Below are positions 31,819 to 42,584 of a stretch of DNA of 64,000 nucleotides, piece by piece. The first letter of the stretch is position 1. Each line of letters opens with the position of its first letter. The DNA is from Onthophagus taurus (Eukaryota > Arthropoda > Insecta > Coleoptera > Scarabaeidae). A program made the position numbers and the translations under genes. Location of the stretch: NCBI RefSeq assembly GCF_036711975.1, contig NC_091971.1, forward strand, positions 32,433,501 through 32,497,500. Direction: 5' to 3'. Under the pieces are notes generated by a model. The model was not told the origin of the DNA. It was given only the letters and a program-made list of their open reading frames with translations, and searched no databases.

Positions 31819-32112
31819 AACATTTTGTAGTTTTTGTTGGCAGATTAAGGCCCCATGTAGGAGGAGTATTCTTTAACTGCAATGAACATGTACTGAATCA
31901 TTCAATACATGTGTTTACACGTTCAATTCTCTTTCATTTGCGTTGAATGATGAACCGCAATTCACTCCAAAAGTGAAAATATTAAACCAGCCTTATTCTT
32001 TCAAGGCGATTGCACAATCACATTGAACGATTCACTTTTATGTTTACATGATTCAATTTCCTTGCTTCATCTAAATTGAAAGGCAGAAGTGAACCGTGTA
32101 ACATCGCCTTAA

Positions 32113-32811
32113 GTCGATTGCTGCACGAACATCGACTAACAGTAGTTGGTACAATCCAATCCAATCGAAAATCATTGCCGAATGAAATTAAAAATGTGAA
32201 GGGTAGGGCTGCACGGTCTTCAGTTTTCGCGTTCCATGCTGATATGACGATAACATCGTATGTACCCAACAAATTTAAGAATGTTTTAGTAGTGTCGTCC
32301 ATGCACTATGATGACAAAATCGACGAAATACCGGTGAAAATAAAAAACTAGAAATTATAACATTCTATAATAATGCAAAGAGTGGTGTTGATGTAGTTGA
32401 TAGAATGACATCTCACAACGTTGCTCGAAACAAGGCGGTGGCCATTGGTAGTTTTCTTCGGCATACTGAATGTAGCAGCAATCAACGCATTCATAATAAA
32501 TAAAAGTAATAACCTTGATGACGAATTTTCAAACAGCATGTGACTGTTTTTGGAGGAGCTGGGCAAGAAATTAGTGTTAGAAAATATGAAAATACGAGCT
32601 AATAAACCGAACCTACCGCGGAAAGTAAGAGGACTAGCGGCTCAATTATCAGGACTCTCAACTTCACAAGAATCTCAAACGGTTTCGACTGGTCGACAAA
32701 GGTGTAAATACTGCAAGGACCGAAAATCGAAATATTTTTGCAAGTTGTGGTACTTGCATCTGTTTGGAGCATTCAAATCTATGCTGCACCGACTGCGCAG
32801 AGAATTTTGTT
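32113..32811 (+). pseudogene. piggyBac transposase, C-terminal parts
   Basis: Continues in frame after the Harbinger element: LLHEHRLTVVGTIQSNRKSL, VFAFHADMTI and VLVVSSMHYDD. After a stop near 32350 comes YNNAKSGVDVVDRMTSH, which holds the third catalytic Asp. A C-terminal zinc cluster follows (RCKYCKDRKSKYFCK, then in a shifted frame CGTCICLEHSNLCC, TDCAENFV and stop). At least three lesions. Confidence 0.82.
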
Positions 32812-33016
32812 TAAGATGTTTGACGATCTACATTTTTATATATCCAAATTTTATTCTTTTTTGTGTTTATTAAACATTTTAGTTTACGTTTAGGCAAAAA
32901 TTTTTCTTATATTGTTTTCAAATTTTTTTTATTTACAATTTTTTGTGTAAAGTACGTTAAATGTAACATTGTTTTTAATAAATAATAACTTTTTGGGCAA
33001 TTGTTTTTTTGATAAC

Positions 33017-33224
33017 TGTAGTATTATGGCGACATCTAGCGGCAAAATTGTAGAACGCTCACGTGTTAACGAGTGCAACGACGACCAACTTAGAAGCATC
33101 ACCTAGTTTAAGTGAAATCAAACTGTTTTAATCATTTAAGTTGTTTTATGTTATTCAAACAATATAACATAGTTATTTGAACATTTTTAAATTGTACTTT
33201 ATTATAATAAATAATAATACCACA
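33017..33224 (+). repeat. G1 5' LTR
   Basis: 208 bp. Lacks a 24-bp segment present in the 3' LTR. The missing segment is bounded by CGACCA repeats, as expected for slippage or short-repeat deletion. Confidence 0.88.
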
Positions 33225-33652
33225 TAAATTGGCGACGAGAGAAAGAAAACGGAAACAAGTTATAACAGGTGGCGTGACGTCATAAGACACATGGAAGAAT
33301 CGAGAACGAACATGACGTAATCAAGAAACGGATTTTTAACGGAACAAAATGGAAACACAACAACAAGAAAAACGTAAACATTTTAATTTTGAAGCTTTTA
33401 AAGAAGATCAAGAAGATTTTCATTATTACATACAACGTTTTGAAGTGGAGTTAGCAATAAACGGAATAAAAACAACGGACGCAGACGCACGAAACCTACT
33501 ACTTTCAAAGGTAGGATCACAAACTTTTAAATTATTAGTAGATCACTATAGACCAGATAACGTTATAACAAAAACGTACAATGAAATAAAAGATGTCTTA
33601 AACAAATATTACGGGAAGAAATCATATGTTTTATCAGAACGAGTAACATTTG

Positions 33653-33762
33653 TGTTTAGGTTAGGACGTCTGAATAACACCACTCGTTTAGGGTGACTGC
33701 GTTTATTATAAACTCTCGTTGTGCTCTCACATGCATGCACATTGGGTTGCATACATGCTACA
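33653..33762 (-). repeat. G2 3' LTR (110 bp)
   Basis: Begins TG and ends CA in either reading. One of the shortest LTRs in the window; its relative G3 has 124 bp. Confidence 0.75.
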
Positions 33763-33850
33763 TCCCCTTTTCTTTATAAGGTACAAATATTTTATCTTAA
33801 ACGCTATACAATTTATAAAATAAAACAATTATTGTTTACAAATTTTCTGC

Positions 33851-36800
33851 TTAACCTACTATAAAGTCTTCATATCTTTTTGGTAACTTTTTGATTCTTT
33901 TCCCTCTACCAAGTTCACCTAAGTCTTGAATTTCCTCTTTCACTTCCTGTTTAATAACTTCCTCGTTTGGTAATTTCATTAAATGTTTTCTATTTCTTCT
34001 TATGTCTCCCTTTTCTGTCTCCACCATGTACGATCTCGGTTCCATTGTTTTCTCCTTTACCACTCCTTCCCTTTTCATATTCGTTATCCAAACTCTTTCT
34101 CCCACTTTTAGTGGTTCATTCGATTTAACTCTATGTCTCCGATTGTACTGTTTCCTCTGTTTCTCTTTTTCGATTTCAAATTTCTGTTTTACTTCATTAT
34201 GATTTGGTGATTTCGGTTTTAATTTTGATTCTAATATTGGTAGACAGTCCCGTAATTTCCTTCCAAATAATAATTCTGCTGGTGATTGACCGCACTTTAG
34301 TGGTGAGTTTCTATAAATTAACAAAGCCATGTGTGGGTCTTCATTTAAACGAAAAACTTTCTTTACTATTTTAACAGCACTTTCGGCTTGCCCATTTGAC
34401 TGTTGGTATTCGGGGCTACTGGTTGTCCATTCGAATCCGTACTCCTTTGTAAACTGTCGAAACTCGTAGCTGTCAAATTGTCTTCCGTTATCCGTTCGTA
34501 CCTGGATAGGAATACCGTGATGGGACATAATATCCTTGAAACAAGTGATTACAGTTTTGCTAGTCATATTCTTGAGTTTTCTTACTTCAGGGTATTTTGA
34601 ATAGTAATCTTGCACTACAAGGTAGTTTCTGTTTTTAAATGTGGCTATATCTGCACCCAAAATTTCCCACGGTCTTTTAGGTATTGTACTTGTTATCATT
34701 GGTTCTGTATTAGGATTTTTATCTTTTTGGCAAATTTCGCAATTTTGAATGATTTCGATTATATGACTTCTGATTCCTGGCCACCATATCGTCTCTCTGG
34801 CTCTTCCTAAGCATTTATTAATTCCTTGATGTCCTTTATGAATAGCTTCCAAACTTTTTCTTCTCAATGTTTTTGGGATTATTATTCGATCTTCGTATAC
34901 TAACAAATTTTTTTCAATTTTTAATTTATTTGCGTATTTATGGTAACGTTTTAGCTGTTCTGGAATTTTATTTATTTTTGGCCAGCCCTTGGTAATGTAT
35001 ACTTTAAGTTGTTGAAAGTCTTGTTCTTCATCTTGTTTCTGTTTTAAGTATTTTTCGTCCATTATTTGAGATGAAATTTCTTTAATTATTGCGTTGACAT
35101 ATACATCTATTTCAGGTTCTTGTTGTAGGCAGTCAATGTCGACTTCTGGTTGATAAGTTGGGGCCCTTGATAAAGCGTCTGGAATGTAAAATTCTTTGCC
35201 TGAAACATATTCAATATTATAATTAAACTTAGACAATCTCATCCTGAACCGTTGTAAGCGGTTTGATAATTTGTTAATTTCTTTTGTTGCCAAGATTACG
35301 GTTAGTGGTTTGTGGTCCGTTCGAATTTGGAATTTAGCACCCAGTAGATACTGCTCTAATCTTTCACAAGCCCATGTTATTGCAAAAGCTTCTTTTTCTA
35401 TTTGTGCGTATCTCTTCTCCGTGTCGTTCAATGATTTCGAACAAAAGTATACGGGTTGCCACACGTCCTTAGACTGTTCCTGTTCCAGCACCGCACCCAA
35501 GCCGTACGATGACGCATCGGCTGAGACTCTTGTCTTTTTCTTGATTGAAAATTTAGCTAACACTTTAGGAGATGCTATTTCATCTTTCAGATTTTTGAAA
35601 TCTTTTTCATGTTGTTCGTTCCATGAAAATTGTCTATCATTCTTCAGTAATTCTCGTATTGATGTGGTTTTCTCTGCTACATTTGGTATAAATCTGGACA
35701 TGTAGTTAACCATTCCCAAAAATGTTCTCACTTCGGTCGTCGTTTTCGGGTTTGGATATTCTTTTATAGCTTTTACACTTTTCGGGTCTGCTCTGATTCC
35801 ATTTTCGTCCACCAAATATCCTAGATATGTTGTTTCCTTCGTCATGATTTCGCATTTGTTTTTGTTTAAGGTCAATCCTTTTTCTCTCAAAGTTTTCAAA
35901 ACTTTTCTCAACGTTTTATCGTGTTCTTCGGTTGATTTTGCAACAATTAAGATGTCGTCAGCGTGTGCAACAATATTGTCGGATCTTATTTCTTTCACTA
36001 TGTCGTTTATCGTTTTTTGGAATATTTCTGGAGCTGAACTAATTCCAAACGGTATTCGTTTGTATCTAAACCGCCCGAATGGTGTAATGAATGTAGTATA
36101 TTTTCTTGAACTTCTTTTCAATTTCAATTGCCAGAATCCTCTGGAAAAATCTAGTTTGGTGAAAATGTTCCCTTCTTGAAGTTTGCTTAATGTTTCGTCC
36201 ACTGACGGTAGCTGATATAACTCTCTTTTTACGCTTTTATTTAATTCGGTGAAGTCGGCGCAAATTCTTACTTTATCTTTATTTTGTGCAATTACCATCG
36301 GAGCGCACCACTCTGATGGTTTTTCTACTTTTTCTATTATGTCGTCTTTTTCCATTTTATATATTTGTTTTTCTACTTGTTTCATCAAATGAATTGGCAC
36401 TCTACGTGGCACTGTTATTGTGTACGGTTGTGCGTTATCTTTTAAATTTATTTCATATGTAAAATTTTTGAGTAAACCGATACCCTTGAAAACTTCTGGG
36501 TACTTTTCTGTTATTTCTTTTTTATATTTGTCATTAGATTTTATTACATCGATTTTTCCTATTTTTATTTGATCATTTTTCCATAAAGCTATTTTTAATT
36601 TTTCTAACGTTGGTCGTCCCAACAGATTTTCGTTCGTGTTTGCTACAAAACACTTGATTGTTTCATTTTCGGTTTTCCATTTAATAGGTAGTGTTATTTT
36701 TCCGTAAACTTTCAATTGATTATTTTCATTTCCCGGTCCTACCAATTTTATTTTTGTTGGTTTTAATTCTAATTGTTCTTTAAAATTATTTTTAAATGTT

Positions 36801-37534
36801 TTATAACTTAATATCGATTCGTCTGCACCCGTGTCGATTTTAAATAATACTGGTATTTTATTTATTTCTAGTGATAATTCCCACGGTTCGCATTTTTCGA
36901 CTTTATTTATTTTTACGATTCTTTGAAGTTCGTATTTTTCCGATTCATCGCTTGAACTATTTTCACTTTCTGTTTCTTTATTTTTAGCTACCGATTTTAC
37001 CTGTTTTGTTCTTTTAGTCCTACATTCTTTTGCGAAATGACCCTTAAATTTACATTTCTTACAAGTTTGATTGAATGCCGGGCATTCCCCGTTTGTTTTT
37101 ACGTGTTTTGTTACGTCCCCGCATCTGTAGCATTTTTTTTCGCGATATGCGTTTTTATAGTTCTTGGCGCCGCTGCCATCGGACTGGTTTGTTTGTTTCC
37201 AATTCGATTTTGTTCGAAGCCGGTCTACTTGGAGCCGCCCGTCTCGACGTCTGTCCTCGCGCAATTCCGAGTTTTCGTCTTTTACTCTTTCGTCTTGCGT
37301 AATTTTATCAATTGCTTTTTGTAATGTTAAAGATTCGTCCAATTGGAGATTTTCTGATAATTTATGGTTTTTAATACCGACTACTAATTTATCGCGTAGA
37401 AGTTCGCTTTCTAGTTGATCGTATTTACATGATTTTGCTAGATTCGTTAATTCACGGATATATTCCTCCGCTGTTTCGCCCTCGCGTTGGTTTCGGTTGT
37501 TAAATTTCGCCCTTGCTCTCACATGCATGCACAT
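33851..37534 (-). CDS. G2 gag-pol polyprotein, open frame, 5'-truncated gag
   Basis: An uninterrupted 1227-residue frame. The start codon lies in the LTR stub. The end of capsid is followed by two zinc motifs (CYRCGDVTKHVK; CKKCKFKGHFAKEC) at about 135-170. Then come protease FKIDTGADESIL (about 235) and RT with TKLDFSRGFWQLKL, GRFRYKRIPFGIS and IVAHADDILIV, where HADD replaces YADD or YLDD. RNase H has VSADASSYGLGAV, EKEAFAITWA and RTDHKPL. The integrase has an HHCC finger (HKGHQGINK, CEICQK) and core LGADIATF, RTDNGRQF and NGQAESAVK. All pol domains look complete; gag is not. There is no envelope gene. Confidence 0.88.
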   Translation of the reverse strand: MCMHVRARAKFNNRNQREGETAEEYIRELTNLAKSCKYDQLESELLRDKLVVGIKNHKLSENLQLDESLTLQKAIDKITQDERVKDENSELREDRRRDGRLQVDRLRTKSNWKQTNQSDGSGAKNYKNAYREKKCYRCGDVTKHVKTNGECPAFNQTCKKCKFKGHFAKECRTKRTKQVKSVAKNKETESENSSSDESEKYELQRIVKINKVEKCEPWELSLEINKIPVLFKIDTGADESILSYKTFKNNFKEQLELKPTKIKLVGPGNENNQLKVYGKITLPIKWKTENETIKCFVANTNENLLGRPTLEKLKIALWKNDQIKIGKIDVIKSNDKYKKEITEKYPEVFKGIGLLKNFTYEINLKDNAQPYTITVPRRVPIHLMKQVEKQIYKMEKDDIIEKVEKPSEWCAPMVIAQNKDKVRICADFTELNKSVKRELYQLPSVDETLSKLQEGNIFTKLDFSRGFWQLKLKRSSRKYTTFITPFGRFRYKRIPFGISSAPEIFQKTINDIVKEIRSDNIVAHADDILIVAKSTEEHDKTLRKVLKTLREKGLTLNKNKCEIMTKETTYLGYLVDENGIRADPKSVKAIKEYPNPKTTTEVRTFLGMVNYMSRFIPNVAEKTTSIRELLKNDRQFSWNEQHEKDFKNLKDEIASPKVLAKFSIKKKTRVSADASSYGLGAVLEQEQSKDVWQPVYFCSKSLNDTEKRYAQIEKEAFAITWACERLEQYLLGAKFQIRTDHKPLTVILATKEINKLSNRLQRFRMRLSKFNYNIEYVSGKEFYIPDALSRAPTYQPEVDIDCLQQEPEIDVYVNAIIKEISSQIMDEKYLKQKQDEEQDFQQLKVYITKGWPKINKIPEQLKRYHKYANKLKIEKNLLVYEDRIIIPKTLRRKSLEAIHKGHQGINKCLGRARETIWWPGIRSHIIEIIQNCEICQKDKNPNTEPMITSTIPKRPWEILGADIATFKNRNYLVVQDYYSKYPEVRKLKNMTSKTVITCFKDIMSHHGIPIQVRTDNGRQFDSYEFRQFTKEYGFEWTTSSPEYQQSNGQAESAVKIVKKVFRLNEDPHMALLIYRNSPLKCGQSPAELLFGRKLRDCLPILESKLKPKSPNHNEVKQKFEIEKEKQRKQYNRRHRVKSNEPLKVGERVWITNMKREGVVKEKTMEPRSYMVETEKGDIRRNRKHLMKLPNEEVIKQEVKEEIQDLGELGRGKRIKKLPKRYEDFIVG

Positions 37535-37933
37535 TGGGTTGCATACATGCTACAATTTGCGATGTGTATGAGAAAGGAAACGGAAACAGTAACTCAATTT
37601 ATAACTAGACTTCGTGGTTTGGCAGGAAATTGCGAATTTGGTGAAAATTTAAACGAACGTCTGCGTGATCAATTCGTAATCGCAATTAATAACTCTGCGT
37701 GGCAACAAGAGATCATTCGGGAACGTCCAAATAATTCTGCAACTTTGTCAGAAATTGAAGCTACAGCCGTGAAGCTTGAACAAGCAAGTATTCATTCGCA
37801 AAAATTAACGTCACTTACTCAACAAAATCAATTAGAACATGCATACCGGGTAACAAAACAAAACTTCAACAAACACAAAAACGAACAAAGGTCGGAAAGA
37901 ATACCTAAATCTTTTGACAGATAACAAAAATGT

Positions 37934-40900
37934 TTGTTTTGCTGCAATAAACGACACGAAAACGTACAAACTTGTCCAGCTAAGGATAAATCCTGTTCTT
38001 CGTGCGGGAAGAAAGGACATTTTGCAAAAGTTTGCATTTCTTCAGGAAAAATAAAGTTAAACAAAAATCAAACTACAAACACGCGAAACGTAACAACAAA
38101 AACAAACGATGAGTCATCATCTGACAACGGAACAAGCTCAGATACTTTAACTATATGTAACATACGAACATCAAAGAAAGTAATGTTAACAGTTAAGATT
38201 GAAAATAAGGATTGTCAAATGCTTTATGACCCAGGAGCTGCACATTCAGTAATAGGGAAAAAAGTATGGAAAAACTTGGGAAAACCTAAGTTACAACCCA
38301 CGAACAATCTTGTAGCTTATACCGACATAGAAATCAAAACATTAGGAACAGCCAAAGTAAAAGTCACAGCATATGGCAGAACACTAACACTACCCATTTA
38401 CGTGGTTGAGCAAGACGACACACCTTTATTTGGTCTCGATTGGTGCATAGCATTCAAAACACCATTACCTGAAGGAGCACGACTTTGTAACATTCAATAT
38501 CAGAAAAACAACGACAAACAGATCGTATCAATTGAGAAAGTAGAAAAGCAATTAACGAAAATTTTAGAACAACATAAAGAATTGAATGCTATTTGATGGT
38601 AGCATTGGAACCATAAGGGGACACACAGCCCGCATACACATTTCCAGCGATGTAACACCAAAGACTTTTAGGCCTCGACCAGTACCTTTAGCCTTACAGA
38701 AGAATGTATCAAAAGAGATTGAAAGATTAGTTAAAGAAGATGTATTAGAACAAATAGATACAACTACCACACCGATCGAATGGGCGACACCAGTGGTGAT
38801 AGCAGTTAAATCAAATGGAAATGTTCGTCTTTGTGGAGATTACAGAGTCACAATAAATCCATTCGTTCAGGTAGACAATTATCCTCTACCGAGATGCGAG
38901 GATATGCTTAGTAAACTGAGTGGTGGAAAACATTTTTCACGAATAGACTTAAAAGACGCATATTTACAACTACCCGTTCATTCCGATTCAAGAAAATATC
39001 TAGTTTACCCTTCGGAGTTTCATTTGCTCCATCATTATTCCAACGAACGATGGAACAAATATTAAATGGATTAGAAGGTACCACATGTTATTTAGATGAC
39101 ATATTAATAACTGCACCAGACAAGGAAACTCATTTGAAACGAATTGAACGTGTGTTAGCACGGTTACGACAAGCTGGCATCAAAACGCAAGCATCTAAGT
39201 GTGTCTGGTTACAGAAGGAAATTGTGTTTCTGGGACATAAAATAGATAGAAATGGGTTACACCCAACTGAAGAACACATCCATGCAATACAGCAAATGCC
39301 ACGACCTCGAAATGTCACAGAATTGCGTTCTTTTCTGGGATTAATCACATATTATGCCAAATTTATCGAAAATCTACAGATCATTTGTGAACCTCTTCAT
39401 CGACATCTTAAGATGAATACGTCATTCAATTGGACAAATCATGATTCAGAAATATTCAAATCACTGAAGAAAACTTTAACCTCAGAATCAACATTAGTAC
39501 ATTATAATGAAAATTTACCACTTTACGTCAGTAGTGATGCATCGGCAAGAGGAGCAGGAGCGGTGCTAGCTCACAAAATGCCCGACGATACCCTAAGATC
39601 TGTTGCATTCACATCCCGTACTTTTACAGACGTAGAAACCAGATATTCGACAATTGATAAAGAAGCATTAGCTATTGTCTATGCGGTAACAAAATTTCAC
39701 CAATATTTGTTCGGACGACATTTTTATCTTTTAACCGACCATAAACCGCTAGAACGTATTTTTAGTCATAAACGCGAAACACCAAAAATAGCAAGCAATC
39801 GATTGTTAAGATGGGCTATGTTATTGAACAGTTATAATTACACCATCAGATATACACCCGGAAAACAAAATCAAGCGGCGGACGCTTTGTCAAAATTACC
39901 TATCTGTGAAGATACACCAAGCAAAAATGAAGCGATTGGTCTACTAAAGCGAGGACATCTGTTACACCTCCGAGTTAAACACCTGCCGATGTCAAGAAAA
40001 GAATTACAGAAAGAAGTTTTTAAGGATCACGTGTTGTGCAAAATAATACCATATATTAAAACATATTGGCCTGATAAAGATATACTTCCAAATGAACTGA
40101 TACCATATTACGAAAAAAGGGATAAGCTATCGTATGAGGAAGATATGATTCTTTGGAAGGGAAGGATATGTATCCCAGAAAAACTTCGCAAAACAATATT
40201 AAAGATGTTGCATGAGGGACACCCGGGAATCACAGGAATGCAGAGTATGGCGAAATTACACGTCTACTAACGATATACAAAAGTTTATAGAACATTGCGA
40301 GCATTGTCAAAGCTCGAGAAAGAGTACCCAACATCTACCTCTATATTCATGGCCAGCACCACCAGTTCCGTGGTCACGAATCCATCTGGATTTTGCAGGA
40401 CCGTTTGAAGGAAGAATGTGGTTAGTGGTTATCGACGCCTACACCAAATGGATTGAAATTAAACCGATGAAATCAACGACAAGTGCCAAAACAATAAATA
40501 TTTTAAGAAAAATGTTCGCGCGGTATGGACTGCCTAAAATAATAGTGACTGACAATGGACCACAATTAACATCGGAAGAGTTTGAAAGTTTCTGTACGTC
40601 GTTAGGTGTAAAGCACGTACGTACCACTCCATATCACCCGCAGACAAATGGGATCGCGGAAAGACTTGTAAAAACTTTTAAGAATGGCATGAAGTGTAGT
40701 GAAAAAGATATAGATCTAAATACGCGAGTGCAATCATTTTTAACTTCATATCGAGCAACCCCTACTAGAACGACCGGACGAACACCGTACGAACTTATGT
40801 TTGGTCGGCTCATGAGAAATAAGTTTGATCAACTGAAACCGGATGTACACAGACGACTCGATGAGGAGAGTATAAGACAAAAGCAATGTTATGATCGACA

Positions 40901-41285
40901 CCATGTATAAGAGAAATCCTTCGAGATAGGAGAGCCTGTTTGGGTCAACAACCCGTTAGCGGACGGATCAAAACCGGGCCAGATAGTTGAAAAAACAGCA
41001 CCGTACTCTTATATAGTAGATCTGGGAAATTCTGTAAAACGAAAGCATGCAGATCAGATGAGATCTCGAGTAAAATCCCCTCTTAATGATGTACCAACTA
41101 CCCCAGAAAAGCCAGAGGAAATATTCACGGAAATTGACGAATCAACCAGTACGGAAGACCCAAAATATGACACTCCAAAGAAAAAGATACCCCAACCTGA
41201 GATTATAACAGATCGGGAGTCCGAAACGAAGCCTAGACGGAATCCTATCCGGGATCGACGACTTCCGGCGCGTTATCAAGTTTAA
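37934..41285 (+). pseudogene. G1 pol: protease, RT, RNase H, integrase
   Basis: In order: zinc knuckle, aspartic protease with MLYDPGAAHSVIG (DPGA in place of DTGA), and RT (IEWATPVVIAVKSNGNVRLC, RIDLKDAYLQLPV, catalytic CYLDDILIT). RNase H follows (YVSSDASARGAGAVL, DKEALAIVYAV, LLTDHKPL), then an integrase with an HHCC finger (HEGHPGITG, CEHCQ) and the D,D,E core (HLDFAGPF, VTDNGPQLT, NGIAERLVK). Lesions: a frame change near 38590, a small deletion just before PFGVSFAP near 39005, a deletion near 40262 in the HHCC region, and a stop at 40908. No envelope gene is present. Confidence 0.87.
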
Positions 41286-41297
41286 GTGAGGGAGGGA

Positions 41298-41529
41298 TGT
41301 AGTATTATGGCGACATCTAGCGGCAAAATTGTAGAACGCTCACGTGTTAACGAGTGCAACGACGACCAAGGACAGTTAACACACGACCACCAACTTAGAA
41401 GCATCACCTAGTTTAAGTGAAATCAAACTGTTTTAATCATTTAAGCTGTTTTATGTTATTCAATCAATATAACATAGTTATTTGAACATTTTTAAATTGT
41501 ACTTTATTATAATAAATAATAATACCACA
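41298..41529 (+). repeat. G1 3' LTR
   Basis: 232 bp. Ends ...AATAATAATACCACA, followed by the ATAAC duplication. Contains AATAAATAAT, a likely polyadenylation signal. Confidence 0.88.
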
Positions 41530-41693
41530 ATAACCATTTGTACTTTCAGCAGTACAAAATAAGACAGACTAACAGTAGAATATAATAAATTTAATATTTT
41601 ATTGTGGGAGGAATAAGCATCAAACTTTGGGTCTGAGGGACCCAGCCTGCCGAATAGTGTGATTTTTAAACCACCCGTCAACTGCAGGGTTAA

Positions 41694-42570
41694 AGGAGGA
41701 ATTGAAAAGGCTCCAACAGCAGATGAAAATGATGGTAGAAGAAAAGAAAAAACCGGAAGCAGAGACAACGGGCGTCATAACCAACTTCGTATAGGTATCA
41801 GAAAAATTTAATTTCATCAAAGAAGAGTGGCAGGTATGGATCACACATTATGAACGATATCGTGTTGCAACGAATTTAAACATGCGCCCCGAAGCGATTC
41901 AAATCGATTCGTTATGTCTACACTTGGGTGTCGAATAACGCGTATTTACAAGCAAATTTTAAAACCGAGGACAATGTTAAAACGTACAAAGAACTGAAAG
42001 AATTCCTTGACGAGAAGTTCACAAAAACGCACAATATAATTTACGCGAGAGCGAAATTTAATTAATTTCACCAATGCGGAAGAATATATTTGGGAAATAA
42101 TCAATTTAGCGAAAGCATGCAGATACGATCAACTCGAAAACGAACTTGTACGCGACAAATTAGTTGTTGGTATAAGAGATCATAAATTATCTGAAAACCT
42201 ACAACTCGATGAGTCATTAACGTTACAAAAAGCAATAGATAAAATAACGCAGGCAGAACGCATAAAATGCGAAAATACGAAATTACGTGACGACCGAAAT
42301 CGAGAGTCGCCTACAAGGAGTCTGACTAGTCCGAACGAAACCGGGTCTGGCGCAGACGAGATATAAAACGGCTGGCGACAAAATGAACAATAACGGCGAA
42401 AAGAAATGTTTTCGATGTGGCGATATGAATAAACATGTTAAAACAAAAGGCTATGAAACAAACATGTAAGAAATGTAATTTTAAAGGCCATTTTGCAAGA
42501 CAATGCAGAACGAGAAAAGAAAAATACGTAAAATTAGTAAATAATGAAACTGAAAGAGAAAACATATAAA
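41694..42570 (+). pseudogene. G3 gag remnant
   Basis: Continues the gag frame interrupted by piggyBac at 29368. A Gln/Lys-rich start (LQQQMKMMVEEKKK) is followed by EKFNFIKEEWQVWITHYERY, the conserved start of the capsid domain. It then resembles G2 (NHKLSENLQL-type DHKLSENLQLDESLT) and reaches two zinc motifs (CFRCGDMNKH; CKKCNFKGHFARQC). Several frameshifts occur around 41780, 41935 and 42060. Confidence 0.75.
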
Positions 42571-42584
42571 TTCAATTAAATAAG

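Larger units (their letters stand above)
30869..32109 (+). mobile_element. PIF/Harbinger transposon inserted in the piggyBac gene
   Basis: 1241 bp with inverted ends GGCGATATTACACGGTTCA and GGCGATGTTACACGGTTCA, flanked by the 3-bp TAA duplication expected for this superfamily (30866-30868 and 32110-32112). Removing it with one TAA joins the piggyBac frame exactly. Carries two decayed genes facing each other. Confidence 0.85.
33653..37554 (-). mobile_element. Ty3/Gypsy element G2, inside G1 gag
   Basis: A minus-strand element with a 5-bp duplication ATTTG (33648-33652 and 37555-37559). Its 3' LTR (33653-33762) is only 110 bp and is preceded by the purine tract GAAAAGGGGA. At the other end only a 41-bp stub of the LTR remains (37514-37554), joined directly to gag, so the 5' LTR, leader and first part of gag are deleted. 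Confidence 0.85.
33349..37923 (+). pseudogene. G1 gag, split by G2
   Basis: The gag frame opens at 33349 (METQQQEKRKHFNFEAFKED) and is cut at 33652 after VLSERVTF. It resumes at 37560 with MRKETETVTQFITRLRGL and goes on to a stop at 37923. This is a capsid-type retrotransposon Gag (FKEDQEDFHYYIQRFEVEL). The zinc knuckle follows immediately in the pol-linked frame (CSSCGKKGHFAKVC), so a frameshift or stop separates them. Confidence 0.82.
33017..41529 (+). mobile_element. Ty3/Gypsy element G1, inside piggyBac, split by G2
   Basis: The 5' LTR 33017-33224 and 3' LTR 41298-41529 begin TGTAGTATTATGG and end ACCACA, with a 5-bp duplication ATAAC (33012-33016 and 41530-41534). A primer-binding-like TTGGCGACGAGAG follows the 5' LTR, and a purine tract (GAGGGAGGGA) precedes the 3' LTR. 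Besides one 24-bp indel, only a few bases differ between the LTRs, so insertion was recent. Confidence 0.9.
29369..41689 (+). mobile_element. piggyBac transposon, inside G3, carrying further insertions
   Basis: The TTAA target is duplicated at 29365-29368 and 41690-41693. The terminal repeats CCCTCCGGTTGACGGG (left) and CCCTGCAGTTGACGGG (right, inverted) differ at two or three bases. The transposase lies in two parts, 29957-30865 and 32113-32811, because a Harbinger element sits between them. Gypsy G1 sits in the 3' non-coding part. Without insertions the element would be about 2.6 kb, normal for piggyBac. Confidence 0.88.

Noticed and set aside
33901..37420. Plus-strand frames over G2
   Set aside because: Antisense of the intact minus-strand gag-pol frame, with no motifs of their own.
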